A DNA stretch of 48,411 nt from a bacterium (lineage in GTDB: Bacteria > Elusimicrobiota > Elusimicrobia > UBA1565 > UBA9628), in NCBI GenBank assembly GCA_021799485.1, contig JAJZAK010000015.1:1-48411 (forward strand), in the 5' to 3' direction. The notes beneath the pieces were generated by a model. That model saw only the letters and a list, made by a program, of their open reading frames with translations. It had not been told where the DNA came from and did not search any database. Position numbers and translations under genes: made by a program. Positions 31,602-39,916 of the stretch are shown here, piece after piece. Position 1 is the first letter of the stretch. Each line of letters starts with the position of its first letter.

Positions 31602-34600
31602 ATGATCAAGCAACCGCGCCGCCTTGGGGTCCTCTGCGCCGGGCTCTCTATTATTATCGGGGGCCTCCTCCTTCCCGGGCCCACCTCCGCCCAGCAAATC
31701 TACATCGACAACATGTTCGTCCAGCGGGTGAACGGCAACTGCGTCGAGACCGACCAAGCCGGGGTGCCGCAGTTCTGGTGTCCGCCGATCGGGGCCAATA
31801 TTTGCCAGGGCATCTCCGACGCGACGGGTTCTTGCCCGCCCGCCTGCCAGCTCGGCTCGAACGGCGGAGCGCTTCAGCCGCCGGGGACATGGACGGAAAC
31901 GGGGTCGATGAACACGCAGAGAGTGGCCTTTACAGCCACCCTGATTCCCAACAGCCAGGGTGTCCTCCAGGATGTTTTAGTGGCCGGCGGAACCAATACG
32001 GTGGTCGATGCCGGGTCGTCCGCGCTGGGCACGGCGGAAATCTACCACTCCTCCAACGGCTCCTGGACCTACACGTCGTCGGGCTTAAATACGGCCAGGT
32101 TCAACCAGGCGGCGAGCGCGTTCACTCTGGGCGGCGACTTTGAGGTGCTGGTGGCCGGCGGCGTGGACGGCTCGGGGAACGTCACGAACACCGCGGAAGT
32201 TTACAACACCGCGACGAACGGCCCTTGGACGTCAACGGCACCTATGATAACCGCAGTGCAAGACCCGATCGCGATTTTCATCCCGGAAGCCGCCTGGGGG
32301 ACCGGGATATTGGGCTCGAACTGCAATGGGAATGGAGTCGGATGCGTTCTGGTCGCGGGAGGAGATACCAGCTCAAGCACCGCTTCCGGGATTACGGCAG
32401 CAACGCAGGTTTTTGACCCGGTTGCGGGCGGGTGGAACTCTAGTAGTACGGGCAATATGAACGTTCCCCGGTTTCAGTTTCAAGCCGTGTTTGTCCCTCA
32501 ACCCGCTTGGGCTGGAAGCTCGTTTTGCCAGAATACGGTCGGCTGCGTGCTTGCGGCCGGCGGCATGTCCACGGGCGGAGGAGTCGTCAATTCCGCCGAG
32601 GTCTTCGATCCGGCGACAGGAAAATGGACCCTTGTCGGTTCGATGGAGTCGGCGCGGGATCAATTTACGTTGACTCTGCTCCAGAACGGGACGGTTCTCG
32701 CGGCCGGGGGCTGGAATGGAAGCCAGGCCGTCGCGACGGCGGAGATTTTCAGTCCTTCGAGTGGAACATGGTCGCCTACCGGCTCGCTCAACCAAGCGAG
32801 GGACCTCCAGACGGCGACGCTCCTTTTGACCGGCGCCGCGGCCGGGGATGTCCTGGTCGCGGGAGGCTGGGATAACCCTGCAATACCGGCGTCGACGACA
32901 ACGGCCGTTGCGCCGTTTGCTTCTCTCGCTTCGGCGGAGCTCTATGACCCCCAGACGGGAGTCTGGACCTACACCGGATCCATGAATAATACTAGACAGG
33001 CGCAGACGGCGACCTATATTCCGAATGGCCCTTCGTCGGGACAGGTTCTGGCGGCGGGCGGCGCCCAACAAGCCTCCTTTAGCACGGCTACTGTCGTCAT
33101 CAGTTCTGCGGAGCTATTCAACATGCCCACCGAACTTGTGGCGAGCTGCGGCAATGGAGCCTCTCTTGGCCAGCGGGCGCCGAGCGTTAATCCCGATGCT
33201 TTCGGCAACATCTCGAATATGCCGTACATGGCGTTCGACCAGGAGGTCAACGAGGTGAGCGGTATCGAGAAAGGAGGCGACTCGCAATCGTGCTTTGTCA
33301 ATCTCTTTGGTACGCCCCAGGGATCGGGCCCCTTTTATCCCGGCACTGACGCCAATAATTTCTGTAACGCCAATCTCTATCTCTGCGCCTCAATCGGCTA
33401 CGACTTCACCCAGCTTATGTCGATGCCGAGCGCGACCTCGGGGGGGGCCCAGACGTCGGGGACGACCGGCGGCAACGTCGCGGTCGACAACGTCACATTC
33501 TGCATCGTTCCTTACACGGGGCCGACATCCCAGAGCAGCGGCAGTTCCTCGCCGGGGACCTGCCCTTCCAATGCCCTTCTGACTCTCCAAATCAACAATC
33601 CGGGGACTCTTCCGTTCGGCTGCTCGAGCAACGACCTGCCGGGGCCTCCGGGGTATCACTGCATATGCGAGAGCAATGGCTCCAATTGCCAATGCGGAAA
33701 TGGACCGACGATCGGCAATGCCACGACGGGCGTCTATCCCAATCCCCCTGACAACCCCGACTGCCCGGACGGCTCGTCCATTTGCACAAGCCTTGTTGGA
33801 GCCAGCGGAGAGCCTACCCCGACTGGTTGCAGCTGCATCTGCAATGCGACGTCCGCGCCTCCCGGCCCCAGCGGCCCATTGGGGCCGCTATGCGTTTTAT
33901 GGGATGGAAGCATGAATATCGCGGGCGGGGTCGGGAAATCGAACGGCTCCTATTATTTCAGCGCCAACGTCATGGCGAATGAATTCGATCCCGTTTCCGG
34001 CAATGTCCAAATCACGGGCTCCGGCGTCTATCCCGAGGGCGCCACGCATGATGACAACTATTACACTCTAGAAAACAACGGAGCCAACATCTCGACGGCC
34101 GCCGGCTCGATGCCTCTCCCGACGCTACCCGTCAATTATTGCGAAACGCCTTATCCCAACACGACAGTGAACCCATCGTTTGAGACCTCGCCGTATGCCT
34201 GCGGCCTCAATCTCAGTGTCAGTGGCGGTCCTGCTGGAGGCGGGGACCCCCTTCCGAACGGCGGGATCGACGTCATGCAGCAGCCGATCACGATGGACGT
34301 GACCGACATCCACGTCATCCATGCGACCTCGACGATGGTCGGGGTCTACACTCCAGTCCCGGCCGAGCCCTACAACATCAACTACCGGCTCTCCAAGGAC
34401 GCGACGATGTATCTCACTCTCCTTGATTCCAACAGCAACCCCATCCGGCATTTGGTGCCCGGGCTGCCCCGGATCGGCGAGGGGATACCCCAGGGAACGC
34501 TGACGAACGGCGACGCCTGGGACGGACGCGAGGATGACGGCGACTTCGCGCCTCCGGGAGTCTACATCGCCTCCTTCGCCGCCACCTCGATCAACTTCTT

Positions 34601-37064
34601 GGGGCAAGACGACATCGCTCTGCCCAAGTACTACACGATCTCGATCGATCCCTTGAAGGTCACCGACGTCTTCGTCCAGCCGCTCTTGGCCCAATCGACG
34701 TCTCTCGCGACGCTCACCTACACGCTCACCGAGCCCGCGACGGTCTACATCAACATCTTTCCGCCAGGGACGCAGTTCTGCCCGGTTGCCGGGGTGGATG
34801 TGACAAAGAGCCTTAATGATCTCCATTACAGCCTGACCTCTAGCCCGCCCATCACCGATTTCGAGCAGGTTAGCTCGACCATGCCGATCAACTTTAACGC
34901 GCAGTCCGGCACAACTTGCAGCGGAAACTCGTCAACCGTCAATGCCGTGCGATCGATCGTGCTCTCCGGAAACTCGAGGACTCCCATCACGACGATCTGG
35001 GACGGCAAGGACGACGCCGGCAATCTTCTGCCGGACGGCCAGTACGTCTTCATCCTCTATGCCGAGATGTCGTCGAGCCACGGGGAGCCTTTTCTTGGAA
35101 ATGCCGGCGACGGCCGCATATGGACCTCGCAGGCCTTCATCAACGAGATCCCGATCGCCCGCAGCCTTCCCGGCATCTCGCAGGTCGTGCCCTCCTGGAC
35201 CGTCATCGGATCGAGCCCCCAGGTCGGGGGCCTGAACCCCTTCACTTTCACCTACACCCTCTCGCGCAGCTGCAACGTCAACGTCGACATCCTTCAGGTG
35301 AACCAGAACCCCGTCGACCCCTTAGCCGGCAGCACGGCCACCGTCGTTCGCCACCTGGTCGTCAATGAGACGAGGCCGGGGATGACGACGATCACCGAGC
35401 GCTGGATCGACGGCATGGACGACCAGGGCCTGATGGTCGCCTCCGGCACCTACATGGTCCAGGTCACCGCCGCGGATCCGATGTTTTCGGCCATGGTCTC
35501 GACCGTGACGGCGCTCTTCCCCGTCGATCTCTTCCGCATCACGGACGTCAACACGACACCACTTTTAACATCGAATACGGCGGAGATGAGCATCACCTAC
35601 CAGTTCTCGCAGGACATGTACATGGCCTGGAACATCTATCCACCGGGGACCCTCATCGTCAACGGCAGCACGAGCAGCTATGACTGGCCTCCCTGCGCGG
35701 GCGCTCCCAATTCCGGAACGGACGTCCCCGGCATCGTCAACTGCGCCCTCCCGCAGCCCAACGGCGGCGCCGTCTCTCCCATCATGTCGATTTACGGCAT
35801 GCGGGTCGGGAGGATGGACATCACGGACTCTTGGGACGGCAGGACGGAGCAGGGCATCATGCTTCCGGACGGCGACTATCCTTTCACCCTCACCGCCGTC
35901 TCGTCGGCGGCGCCCTACTATTACCCCTCGGACAAGATCTTCGGCACCATTGCGATCCAGCGCGGCTACATCATCTTCACGACGTTCAACGTCACGCCCA
36001 CGGAGGTCAACGCGGGAAGCGAGACCGTGACGCTCCCGCCCTATACGATCGACTTCGTGACGACGCGCGTCTCCTCGATGACGATCCAGGTTCTCACCAC
36101 CACGAACCCGCCCATCCCGGTCCGCACCATCGTCTCGGGCTTCGTTTTCCCGGATAACGCGCAAAACACCGAGGTTTGGGACGGTCTCGACAATAACGGC
36201 AACTATCCTCCCGCGGGCTTCTACACCATCCAGGCGACGGCGCAGGACCCGGCGGCCGAACTCTCGTCGCTCACGTCCGCGCAATACACGATCAACTACA
36301 CGCCTCTTCTCATCTATAACGAAGCGGTGGCGCCGATCACCGGAAACGCGAAGCAGGCGCAGATTGATTACAACCTCTCGGAGATCATGAAGGTCGCGAT
36401 CAAGATTTACCGCCCCGGGACCGTTTTCGACGCCTATGGGAACCCAAGCCCGCCGCCCAACGTCTCTCTCGTCTGGCTCATCACGGGCGTGCGGGCGGCG
36501 CGCACGCCGATCACCGACCTTTGGAGCGGCAACGACTTCACGATGAGCCAAGTGCCGGACGGGGATTATCCCTTCACGATCCAAGCCTCGACGGACATGG
36601 CCGCGATCGACAACATCACGGGCGACATCATTTATCCGGGCGAGCTCGCCATGAACCTGGTGCCGCTCGCCTTCATCAACGTCACCCGCGGCGCTCCCAC
36701 AAACATGCAGAAAGCCTTCGAGTCCTACAGCTTCGTCTATCCCGACCCCATTCCTCCCGACTCCGTCGCCAATTTCCGGATTTACTCGCCCCTGTACGCG
36801 ACGGTCGACGTCCGGATCTACGACATGGCGGGCGATCTCATCCTGGATAAGAATCTAGGCCAGCAATCGCCCAGCTACATGGCGCAGGGGGGGCCCACCA
36901 CGAACGGCAGCATCGAGTTCGCCTGGGACAAGACGAACCAGGCGGGCCGGCATGTGGCGCCCGGCATCTACTATGCCGTGATCCGGCTCGAGGAAAGCGC
37001 CATCGAGCAGACGCCCGGCCACGTCAACGTCCTTCAAACGGTCAAGAAGTTCCTCGTCCAATGA
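31602..37064 (+). CDS. Giant secreted protein: Kelch repeats, Cys-rich block, FlgD-type Ig repeats
   Basis: A 1820-residue protein from ATG 31602; the frame is open further back, but that part is repeat DNA. The signal peptide is basic MIKQPRR, then GVLCAGLSIIIGGLLL, cleavage near TSAQQ. Six to seven Kelch motifs (VLVAGG ... AEVYDPxTGxW ... GSM..AR; about 31880-33130) form a propeller. A Cys-rich stretch follows (33300-33960). Then come seven Ig-like units (34330-37000) with the FlgD signature WDGxDxxGxxxPxGxY. The end resembles a sorting domain: SYSFVYPDPIPP, VRIYDMAGDLI, GIYYAVIRLEE, KKFLVQ. It is probably exported and anchored at the cell surface. Its stop overlaps the PorV-like gene (ATGA). 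Confidence 0.82.
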   Translation: MIKQPRRLGVLCAGLSIIIGGLLLPGPTSAQQIYIDNMFVQRVNGNCVETDQAGVPQFWCPPIGANICQGISDATGSCPPACQLGSNGGALQPPGTWTETGSMNTQRVAFTATLIPNSQGVLQDVLVAGGTNTVVDAGSSALGTAEIYHSSNGSWTYTSSGLNTARFNQAASAFTLGGDFEVLVAGGVDGSGNVTNTAEVYNTATNGPWTSTAPMITAVQDPIAIFIPEAAWGTGILGSNCNGNGVGCVLVAGGDTSSSTASGITAATQVFDPVAGGWNSSSTGNMNVPRFQFQAVFVPQPAWAGSSFCQNTVGCVLAAGGMSTGGGVVNSAEVFDPATGKWTLVGSMESARDQFTLTLLQNGTVLAAGGWNGSQAVATAEIFSPSSGTWSPTGSLNQARDLQTATLLLTGAAAGDVLVAGGWDNPAIPASTTTAVAPFASLASAELYDPQTGVWTYTGSMNNTRQAQTATYIPNGPSSGQVLAAGGAQQASFSTATVVISSAELFNMPTELVASCGNGASLGQRAPSVNPDAFGNISNMPYMAFDQEVNEVSGIEKGGDSQSCFVNLFGTPQGSGPFYPGTDANNFCNANLYLCASIGYDFTQLMSMPSATSGGAQTSGTTGGNVAVDNVTFCIVPYTGPTSQSSGSSSPGTCPSNALLTLQINNPGTLPFGCSSNDLPGPPGYHCICESNGSNCQCGNGPTIGNATTGVYPNPPDNPDCPDGSSICTSLVGASGEPTPTGCSCICNATSAPPGPSGPLGPLCVLWDGSMNIAGGVGKSNGSYYFSANVMANEFDPVSGNVQITGSGVYPEGATHDDNYYTLENNGANISTAAGSMPLPTLPVNYCETPYPNTTVNPSFETSPYACGLNLSVSGGPAGGGDPLPNGGIDVMQQPITMDVTDIHVIHATSTMVGVYTPVPAEPYNINYRLSKDATMYLTLLDSNSNPIRHLVPGLPRIGEGIPQGTLTNGDAWDGREDDGDFAPPGVYIASFAATSINFLGQDDIALPKYYTISIDPLKVTDVFVQPLLAQSTSLATLTYTLTEPATVYINIFPPGTQFCPVAGVDVTKSLNDLHYSLTSSPPITDFEQVSSTMPINFNAQSGTTCSGNSSTVNAVRSIVLSGNSRTPITTIWDGKDDAGNLLPDGQYVFILYAEMSSSHGEPFLGNAGDGRIWTSQAFINEIPIARSLPGISQVVPSWTVIGSSPQVGGLNPFTFTYTLSRSCNVNVDILQVNQNPVDPLAGSTATVVRHLVVNETRPGMTTITERWIDGMDDQGLMVASGTYMVQVTAADPMFSAMVSTVTALFPVDLFRITDVNTTPLLTSNTAEMSITYQFSQDMYMAWNIYPPGTLIVNGSTSSYDWPPCAGAPNSGTDVPGIVNCALPQPNGGAVSPIMSIYGMRVGRMDITDSWDGRTEQGIMLPDGDYPFTLTAVSSAAPYYYPSDKIFGTIAIQRGYIIFTTFNVTPTEVNAGSETVTLPPYTIDFVTTRVSSMTIQVLTTTNPPIPVRTIVSGFVFPDNAQNTEVWDGLDNNGNYPPAGFYTIQATAQDPAAELSSLTSAQYTINYTPLLIYNEAVAPITGNAKQAQIDYNLSEIMKVAIKIYRPGTVFDAYGNPSPPPNVSLVWLITGVRAARTPITDLWSGNDFTMSQVPDGDYPFTIQASTDMAAIDNITGDIIYPGELAMNLVPLAFINVTRGAPTNMQKAFESYSFVYPDPIPPDSVANFRIYSPLYATVDVRIYDMAGDLILDKNLGQQSPSYMAQGGPTTNGSIEFAWDKTNQAGRHVAPGIYYAVIRLEESAIEQTPGHVNVLQTVKKFLVQ

Positions 37065-38065
37065 GAACCGCGGGAAGCCATGGAAGGCTTTTGGGGGCCC
37101 CCGCGGCCTTCTTGATCCTTCCGGTGCTTTCCGTTGTCTTTCCCCGGCTCGCCTCTGCGTCGAGCGCCAATATCGGCACCTCGGGGGCGTCCTTTCTGGA
37201 TATCTCGCAGGGCTCGGCGCGGGCCATGGCCCTGGGCCACGCCTATGTCGGGGAGGCCGAGGGAGTCGACGCCCTCACCTGGAACCCCGCGGGAATAGCG
37301 ACGGCCAGCCAAAACGAGTTTGCCTACTCATATCTTGGCTACGTCAATGGCTTTAGCGCCCCGCTCTACCTCGCCGCCATCCATCCCGTGGGACTCACCG
37401 TTTGGGGGGCGAACGTCGGCTACCTCTACGATACGAGCTTCGACGTCAGGGACGTCAACGGCATCCCGCTGACGAACTATGATCCGAGGGTCTACGACGC
37501 CTTCGGCACCGTGAGCGTCGCGCGGGCCTTCGACTACGAGAAGCTCCTGACGGGAGCCAGCATCCGGGTCGTGCACGAGGACCTGGCCGGCTACATCCAA
37601 GACAACCTCGTCGGGGACGCGGGCGTCGAGTACAAGCCCCGCGACTGGGTCTCCTTGGGAGCGTCCATGCAGAATTTCGGAGCCCCCGTCAACGAGATCG
37701 GCAATATCGCGCGGATCGGCGCGGCCTTCTATCCGATAGAAGACATGATGTTCGCCGTGGAGGCCGACAAGCCCGAGGCCGACAACTGGCGCGTGGGCTT
37801 GGGCGCCGAGTTCGACGTCCCCGAGGAGTACCTCCAGTGGGCGCAGCTCGCCTTCCGCATCGGCTACTATTCGTCCGACCAATACGGCCAGAGCTTCAAC
37901 AGCACGCTGCAGACGCTCCATCTCGACCGCACGAGCGGCGTCTCCTTCGGCCTTGGACTCTTCACGTCGCGGGCCTTCGGCTATGGGATGTCGCTCGACT
38001 ACGCTTTTGTGCCGTTCGGAGCCATGGGCATCGTGGATCAGTTTACGCTGAAATTTAAATATTAA
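37061..38065 (+). CDS. PorV/UPF0164-like outer-membrane barrel
   Basis: A 334-residue barrel with a signal peptide (about 1-34, ending ASASS). The first strand carries the family hallmark SARAMALGHAYVGEAEGVDALTWNPAGIA. Alternating strands follow to a C-terminal aromatic (FKY). PorV-type barrels carry or shuttle substrates in type IX secretion, and relatives are found with large FlgD-Ig surface proteins. The ATG overlaps the stop of the giant protein by ATGA, so stoichiometric co-production is likely. A dedicated outer-membrane partner of the giant protein is my preferred reading. No other T9SS components are in the window. Confidence 0.8.
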   Translation: MRTAGSHGRLLGAPAAFLILPVLSVVFPRLASASSANIGTSGASFLDISQGSARAMALGHAYVGEAEGVDALTWNPAGIATASQNEFAYSYLGYVNGFSAPLYLAAIHPVGLTVWGANVGYLYDTSFDVRDVNGIPLTNYDPRVYDAFGTVSVARAFDYEKLLTGASIRVVHEDLAGYIQDNLVGDAGVEYKPRDWVSLGASMQNFGAPVNEIGNIARIGAAFYPIEDMMFAVEADKPEADNWRVGLGAEFDVPEEYLQWAQLAFRIGYYSSDQYGQSFNSTLQTLHLDRTSGVSFGLGLFTSRAFGYGMSLDYAFVPFGAMGIVDQFTLKFKY

Positions 38066-38097
38066 TGAACATTAACTTTCGCGAAATTACGGGCGCC

Positions 38098-38126
38098 TTG
38101 ACAACGACTATGCCCGCTGATACACT
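38098..38126 (+). promoter_or_regulatory. Consensus-like promoter of the Tad pilus operon
   Basis: TTGACA (38098-38103, perfect), a 17-nt spacer and TACACT (38121-38126). The first ATG is at 38138, 11 nt after the -10 box, leaving a leader of only a few nucleotides and no Shine-Dalgarno. Confidence 0.8.
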
Positions 38127-38137
38127 CAGTCAACGCG

Positions 38138-38317
38138 ATGAGATCCATCATTTTTCGCGGGTCCCGGGGCCAGACGGCGGTCGAGTATCTTTTGATGACG
38201 CTGGTGATGATGACGTTCAGCGTCATGCTTTACCGGGTGCTTTTATGGCGCTTGAAGGGCTTATTCCAGGTCGCCGGATCCAAGATTCTGCAGGCGTATC
38301 TTTATTCGACTTCTTAG
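38138..38317 (+). CDS. Flp-like small prepilin, divergent second pilin
   Basis: A 59-residue gene, very short but supported by a consensus promoter, position and motif. A basic leader (MRSIIFRGSRG) is followed by QTAVEYLLM, the Flp prepilin signature with Gly(-1), Glu(+5) and Tyr(+6). A hydrophobic helix follows, broken by MMTFSVMLYRVLLWR, then a short tail. The hydrophobic run is Met-rich and carries Arg residues, unlike the neighbouring standard Flp. It should be processed by a prepilin peptidase. It could be a minor pilin or initiator. It lies 12 nt before flp. Confidence 0.75.
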   Translation: MRSIIFRGSRGQTAVEYLLMTLVMMTFSVMLYRVLLWRLKGLFQVAGSKILQAYLYSTS

Positions 38318-38329
38318 GAGGAAGAGAGA

Positions 38330-38539
38330 ATGGCGCGAATGAGGAAGGGATGGAGACAGTTCAACGAAAAGGGGCAAAACACCGTCGAATATCTCATGAT
38401 GATCGCCCTCATCGTGGGCGTCGTCGGGGTCCTCGGAGTGGCTTTCCGCAGCCAGATCGGGAACATCTTCGGGGGAATCGTGAGCGGCATCACCCAGGCC
38501 GGCGGCAGCCTCATGAACCAGTCGAACAACTCGAACTAA
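38330..38539 (+). CDS. flp: Flp-type pilin (major pilin candidate)
   Basis: A 69-residue type IVb prepilin. The leader (MARMRKGWRQFNEKG) ends in the Gly before QNTVEYLMM. Glu(+5)-Tyr(+6) and a long hydrophobic helix (about 20-40) follow, then a Gly/Ser/Asn-rich tail. AGGAGG lies 9 nt upstream of the ATG, the best Shine-Dalgarno in this operon, which fits high expression of a structural subunit. It would be assembled by the Tad machine encoded downstream. Confidence 0.92.
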   Translation: MARMRKGWRQFNEKGQNTVEYLMMIALIVGVVGVLGVAFRSQIGNIFGGIVSGITQAGGSLMNQSNNSN

Positions 38540-38601
38540 TCCGCGCCTTCGCGTTCGCCCGCCCCGCCTTGTTTCGTCGGCGAACGGATGGAGGGCGGGC
38601 G

Positions 38602-39102
38602 ATGGCCGCATCAAGCCGGCGAAGGACGGCTGGGCAGGCTCTCGTCGAGGTTCTGCTCATTCTTCCGGTTTTCCTGACGCTGGTCTTCACGATCATGGAG
38701 GTGGGGCATCTCTGCTTCTGGGTCATCGTCTTGAACCACGCGACGTTCGAAGCGGCCCGGACCGCCTCTCTCGACGCTTTCCCTCCGGTCCCGTCGGCGT
38801 GCGATCCCTCCGGATCCTGCGCCTTCACGGCCCCCGACCCGGGACGCATCGACAACGCGATGACGACGATTATGAACAAGTTCATCATCACAAGGGACAC
38901 CTGGTGCACGGCGACGCCGCGCCCGACCCTGTTCGATCCCCAGGGAATGATCACCAACTACGAACTCGTGGCGGACTGCAGCTATTGCGTGCGCTTCGTC
39001 TTCCCGACCAGCTTTTTCGTGCCCCGATTTTCGAATTGTCCGGGGGGGCGTCTTGTGAGCTCCTCCATCCTAATGCCCATCGAGCAGCCCGTTCCCCAAT
39101 GA
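38602..39102 (+). CDS. tadE: TadE-like pseudopilin
   Basis: A 166-residue protein. A basic leader RRRTAG precedes QALVEVLLILPVFLTLVF, the TadE/TadG-type processing and membrane motif with Glu(+5). The extracytoplasmic part (about 40-166) has six Cys, including CDPSGSC and CSYC, suggesting disulfides. ATG 38602 is preferred because it has GGAGG upstream and begins just before the processing site. The frame is open upstream to 38065 but covers the two pilin genes in another frame. It probably helps initiate or stabilise the Flp pilus. Confidence 0.85.
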   Translation: MAASSRRRTAGQALVEVLLILPVFLTLVFTIMEVGHLCFWVIVLNHATFEAARTASLDAFPPVPSACDPSGSCAFTAPDPGRIDNAMTTIMNKFIITRDTWCTATPRPTLFDPQGMITNYELVADCSYCVRFVFPTSFFVPRFSNCPGGRLVSSSILMPIEQPVPQ

Positions 39103-39113
39103 GGATCTAACGA

Positions 39114-39857
39114 ATGGAAAAGAAAAGCGCGATGCTGCCCCTGGCGCTGGCGATCGTGGCGGTGCTGTTTTATCTTGGAGCTTTGGCGAGCTACGAGAAA
39201 CAGCTCCAGGCCAACTACCAGATGGTCTCCGTCCTCGCGGCGCAGACGGATATCCCGAGGCGTACGCTGATGAAGCCCGAGTACGTCACGATCGTCCGGA
39301 TGCCGCGCCTCTACATGCCCCAGGACGCCTTCGAGGCCAAAACCGACGAGGACAGGCGCTTGGTTTCCAATATGGTCACCGAGGTCCGCATCCCGAAGGG
39401 CAACGCCATCCTCCAATCGGAGCTCGTCCCGGTTTCCCCCGAGGCGGGCCTGAGCGTGAAGATCCCGCCGGGTTACCGCGGCATGGAGCTGCCGATCCAG
39501 GCGGAGATCGAGAAGCTCTTGAAGCCTGGAGACCATGTGGATGTGCTCGTGACCTTCAACGCCCTCTTGCCGGACAACCGCAAGGAGAAAGTGACGGCGA
39601 CGATCCTTCAAAATGTCCTTGTCCTGGCCGTCGGCAGCAACATGGGCCAAGGAGCGGTCGCCGCCAAGGCCTCGGCGAAGAGCCAGGCCGTGCCCATGGG
39701 GGGAACGCCAAGCGCGAGCTTGGCGCTCAATCCGAACGAGGCGCAGTATCTCGCCCTCGCCATGAAGGAGGGCGAGACGACGGTGGTCGTGCGCGGCTTG
39801 GGCGATTTCGAGATGCATCCGATGGAAATGGCGAGCTTTAGGAGGCTTTTCCGATAA
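39114..39857 (+). CDS. cpaB: CpaB/RcpC pilus assembly protein
   Basis: A 247-residue protein with an N-terminal TM anchor (about 7-25) and a SAF-type domain (VLAAQTDIPRRTLMKPEYV, then VTEVRIPKGNAIL and an SELVP-type strand). A second beta-rich part follows (about 115-245, LKPGDHVDVLVTF). CpaB proteins are periplasmic and sit with the secretin in the Tad apparatus. GAGGA precedes the ATG at about 8 nt. Confidence 0.9.
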   Translation: MEKKSAMLPLALAIVAVLFYLGALASYEKQLQANYQMVSVLAAQTDIPRRTLMKPEYVTIVRMPRLYMPQDAFEAKTDEDRRLVSNMVTEVRIPKGNAILQSELVPVSPEAGLSVKIPPGYRGMELPIQAEIEKLLKPGDHVDVLVTFNALLPDNRKEKVTATILQNVLVLAVGSNMGQGAVAAKASAKSQAVPMGGTPSASLALNPNEAQYLALAMKEGETTVVVRGLGDFEMHPMEMASFRRLFR

Positions 39858-39916
39858 GAACAGCTTGACGACGGTCGTTCGCGCTTAGCTTTTACTTCGA
39901 CAACAGTACGACATCA

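Noticed and set aside
35565-36584. A 339-codon minus-strand ORF inside the giant gene
   Set aside because: Arg/Asp/Val-rich mirror of the Ig repeats; no start signal or domain.
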